The position numbers and the translations under genes were made by a program. From Pseudonocardiales bacterium (GTDB lineage Bacteria; Actinomycetota; Actinomycetes; Mycobacteriales; Pseudonocardiaceae), in the NCBI GenBank assembly GCA_025465385.1, contig JAODNG010000584.1, positions 1 to 6,892 on the forward strand: a DNA stretch of 6,892 bases, given 5' to 3'. Below, piece after piece: positions 5,921 through 6,892 of this stretch. Each line of letters opens with the position of its first letter. The first letter of the stretch is position 1. Under the pieces are notes generated by a model. It was not told the DNA's origin. It saw only the letters and a program-made list of their open reading frames with translations, and did no database searches.

Positions 5921-5942
5921 CCAGGGACGCGGGCGACGGTGG

Positions 5943-6497
5943 TTAGGTGAGTACGAGATCTAGAGGGCCGGTTAGGCGGATCTCGCGCAGCAGTCGGCCG
6001 CCGGCGTCGAGGGTGCGTACGGTGCTGTCGGGGTGCCAGCCGGCGCGCCGGTAGAAGCTCAGTGAGGCCGGATCCTCGGCGGGCACCCAGGCGATTCCCC
6101 GGGTGGCGCCGGCGTCGCGTAGCGCTGCCGCGGCGGCAGCGAGCAATCGGCCGCCGTGGCCTCGACGTCCCCACCTGGGTTCTACCAACAGGGTGCTCAC
6201 CAGCACGGTGCGCCCCGCGTCAGGGGGTAACGCGCCATCGGCAGCGGCCACGTCCTCTTCGGGTGCCGGACCGGCCACCACGAACCCGACCGGATCGTCG
6301 CCTTCGGTGGCGATCAACACCGTGGCCCCACCCTCGATGGCGTCGGCCCAGACTTCTCGCAGGTGCGGTGCATCGAGCTCGTCGAGGACGCCCGGCGGCA
6401 ACAGCTCGGAGTAAGCGGCGCGCCAGGTGGCGACATGCAGCGCGGCTAAGGTGGAAACGTCCTCAGATGTCGCCGCGCGCACCCGCGCCACTGCCAT
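5943..6497 (-). CDS. GNAT-family N-acetyltransferase
   Basis: A 184-residue single-domain acetyltransferase that would transfer the acetyl group from acetyl-CoA to an unidentified amine. HVATWRAAYSELLP (21-34) is the usual alpha-1/2 segment of RimI-like members. Motif A, with the pyrophosphate-binding loop R-R-G-H-G-G (111-116), follows the strand VSTLLVEPRW (100-109). Motif B is DPASLSFYRRAGW (142-154), with Tyr149 in the common general-acid position. The ATG at 6497 is chosen because the family fold begins within a few residues of it and GGTGAC lies directly upstream. The open frame continues back to 6716, but that extension is proline-, His- and Arg-rich and overlaps the coding region of the divergent gene. 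It is convergent with dapB. The substrate cannot be inferred. Confidence 0.9.
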   Translation of the reverse strand: MAVARVRAATSEDVSTLAALHVATWRAAYSELLPPGVLDELDAPHLREVWADAIEGGATVLIATEGDDPVGFVVAGPAPEEDVAAADGALPPDAGRTVLVSTLLVEPRWGRRGHGGRLLAAAAAALRDAGATRGIAWVPAEDPASLSFYRRAGWHPDSTVRTLDAGGRLLREIRLTGPLDLVLT

Positions 6498-6566
6498 GTC
6501 ACCACGGTATGCGGTAGCCGGAACGCAGACGTATCCGGGCGTTAGCGCCGGAACTGTCGGTGCCAG
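6498..6566. promoter_or_regulatory. Divergent intergenic region with an 8-bp direct repeat
   Basis: This 69-bp gap separates two divergent genes and must hold regulatory signals for at least one of them. GCCGGAAC occurs at 6517-6524 and again at 6547-6554, exactly 30 bp apart (about three helical turns), so the copies lie on one DNA face. GGCG/CGCC (6538-6541 with 6546-6549) forms a small inverted repeat beside the second copy. No convincing -10/-35 pair could be assigned by eye. Confidence 0.35.
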
Positions 6567-6892
6567 ATGGCAGCATCGGTGACCGTGGAGATCGTGGGAC
6601 AAGACAGCGCCCGGCGCATCGCCCTGGCCGCGCAAGGCTTTGCCGATGCGCGACCCACCGGGACGGTGACTCGGCGGCATCTGGTGCGGGTGCTGCGTCG
6701 GATCCGGTTGCTGCAATTGGACTCGGTCACCGTGTTAGCTCGGGCGCACTACCTACCGATGTTCAGCCGGCTCGGTCCGTACCCGAGGGAACTGCTCGAC
6801 GACGCCGCATGGGGGTACCCGATACGCCGTCCTCGCCTGCTGGTGGAGTGCTGGGCGCACGAGGCGAGCTTGGTTCCGGTTGGCGACTGGCC
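6567..6892 (+). CDS. YcaQ-like winged-helix DNA glycosylase family protein, N-terminal fragment
   Basis: An open frame with no stop before the window edge: 108 codons are visible. The family (formerly DUF1006) includes E. coli YcaQ (AlkX), which unhooks interstrand DNA crosslinks, and related AlkZ enzymes. Recognisable pieces, numbered from the ATG: ARRIALAAQGFAD (15-27), then RRHLVRVLRRIRLLQLDSV (36-54), containing the Q-L/I-D-S-V element typical of the family. LARAHYLPMFSRLGPY (57-72) and ECWAHEASLVP (94-104) follow. The catalytic region (a Q-x-D/Q-x-Q type motif in this family) would lie further on and cannot be checked. The start is uncertain: ATG 6567 is used, while GTG 6579, 6585 and 6594 are in frame and none has a strong ribosome-binding site (GGAG at 6587-6590 is too close to 6594). 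An in-frame stop at 6543 limits the upstream extension. Confidence 0.85.
   Translation, partial: MAASVTVEIVGQDSARRIALAAQGFADARPTGTVTRRHLVRVLRRIRLLQLDSVTVLARAHYLPMFSRLGPYPRELLDDAAWGYPIRRPRLLVECWAHEASLVPVGDW

Noticed and set aside
6498..6716. N-terminal extension of the acetyltransferase frame
   Set aside because: The extension is Pro/His/Arg-rich, unlike GNAT proteins, and overlaps the divergent YcaQ-like coding region. The fold starts right after the ATG at 6497.
1..6892. Mobile element, CRISPR array, tRNA, toxin-antitoxin or novel defence cassette
   Set aside because: All sizeable frames are explained by conserved housekeeping or common families. I saw no terminal inverted repeats of transposase genes, no spaced identical repeats and no tRNA-like cloverleaf.

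Overview
The window is a GC-rich piece of an actinomycetal chromosome. The proteins closely resemble those of Mycobacteriales (the Mycobacterium, Rhodococcus, Nocardia and Gordonia group) and neighbouring orders. The polynucleotide phosphorylase and dihydrodipicolinate reductase in particular read almost motif for motif like the mycobacterial proteins. Start codons are often GTG or TTG, and genes overlap by 4 nt. The genus cannot be fixed from the sequence alone. The first 14 bases are not genomic: they match the 3' end of an Illumina TruSeq adapter, so the window starts at a contig end with untrimmed adapter.

Layout, left to right: adapter (1-14); the 3' end of ribF (FAD/FMN synthesis, to 260); a small helix-turn-helix protein with a pentapeptide-repeat linker (291-860); a structured leader and rpsO (ribosomal protein S15, 969-1238); a 234-nt gap with a 15-bp tandem duplication and several palindromes; pnp (polynucleotide phosphorylase, 1473-3758); an M16 zinc peptidase of the PepR type (3755-5092); dapB (lysine/diaminopimelate synthesis, 5089-5880); and a probable terminator (5893-5920). 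A GNAT acetyltransferase follows on the minus strand (6497-5943). Diverging from it is the 5' end of a YcaQ-type DNA glycosylase/winged-helix gene (6567 to the window edge).

The five plus-strand genes from the HTH gene to dapB look like one co-oriented housekeeping cluster. pnp, the M16 peptidase and dapB overlap by 4 nt at each junction, so they are probably translationally coupled. rpsO-pnp is an ancient pairing in bacteria, and an M16 peptidase and dapB downstream of it recur in actinomycetes. There is no mobile element, CRISPR array, tRNA or defence-type cassette. No undescribed multi-gene system is visible. The points most worth a second look are the rpsO leader, which can fold into alternative helices reminiscent of S15 autoregulation; the HTH protein with its expanding-looking SxxTV repeats; and the repeat- and palindrome-rich rpsO-pnp spacer.
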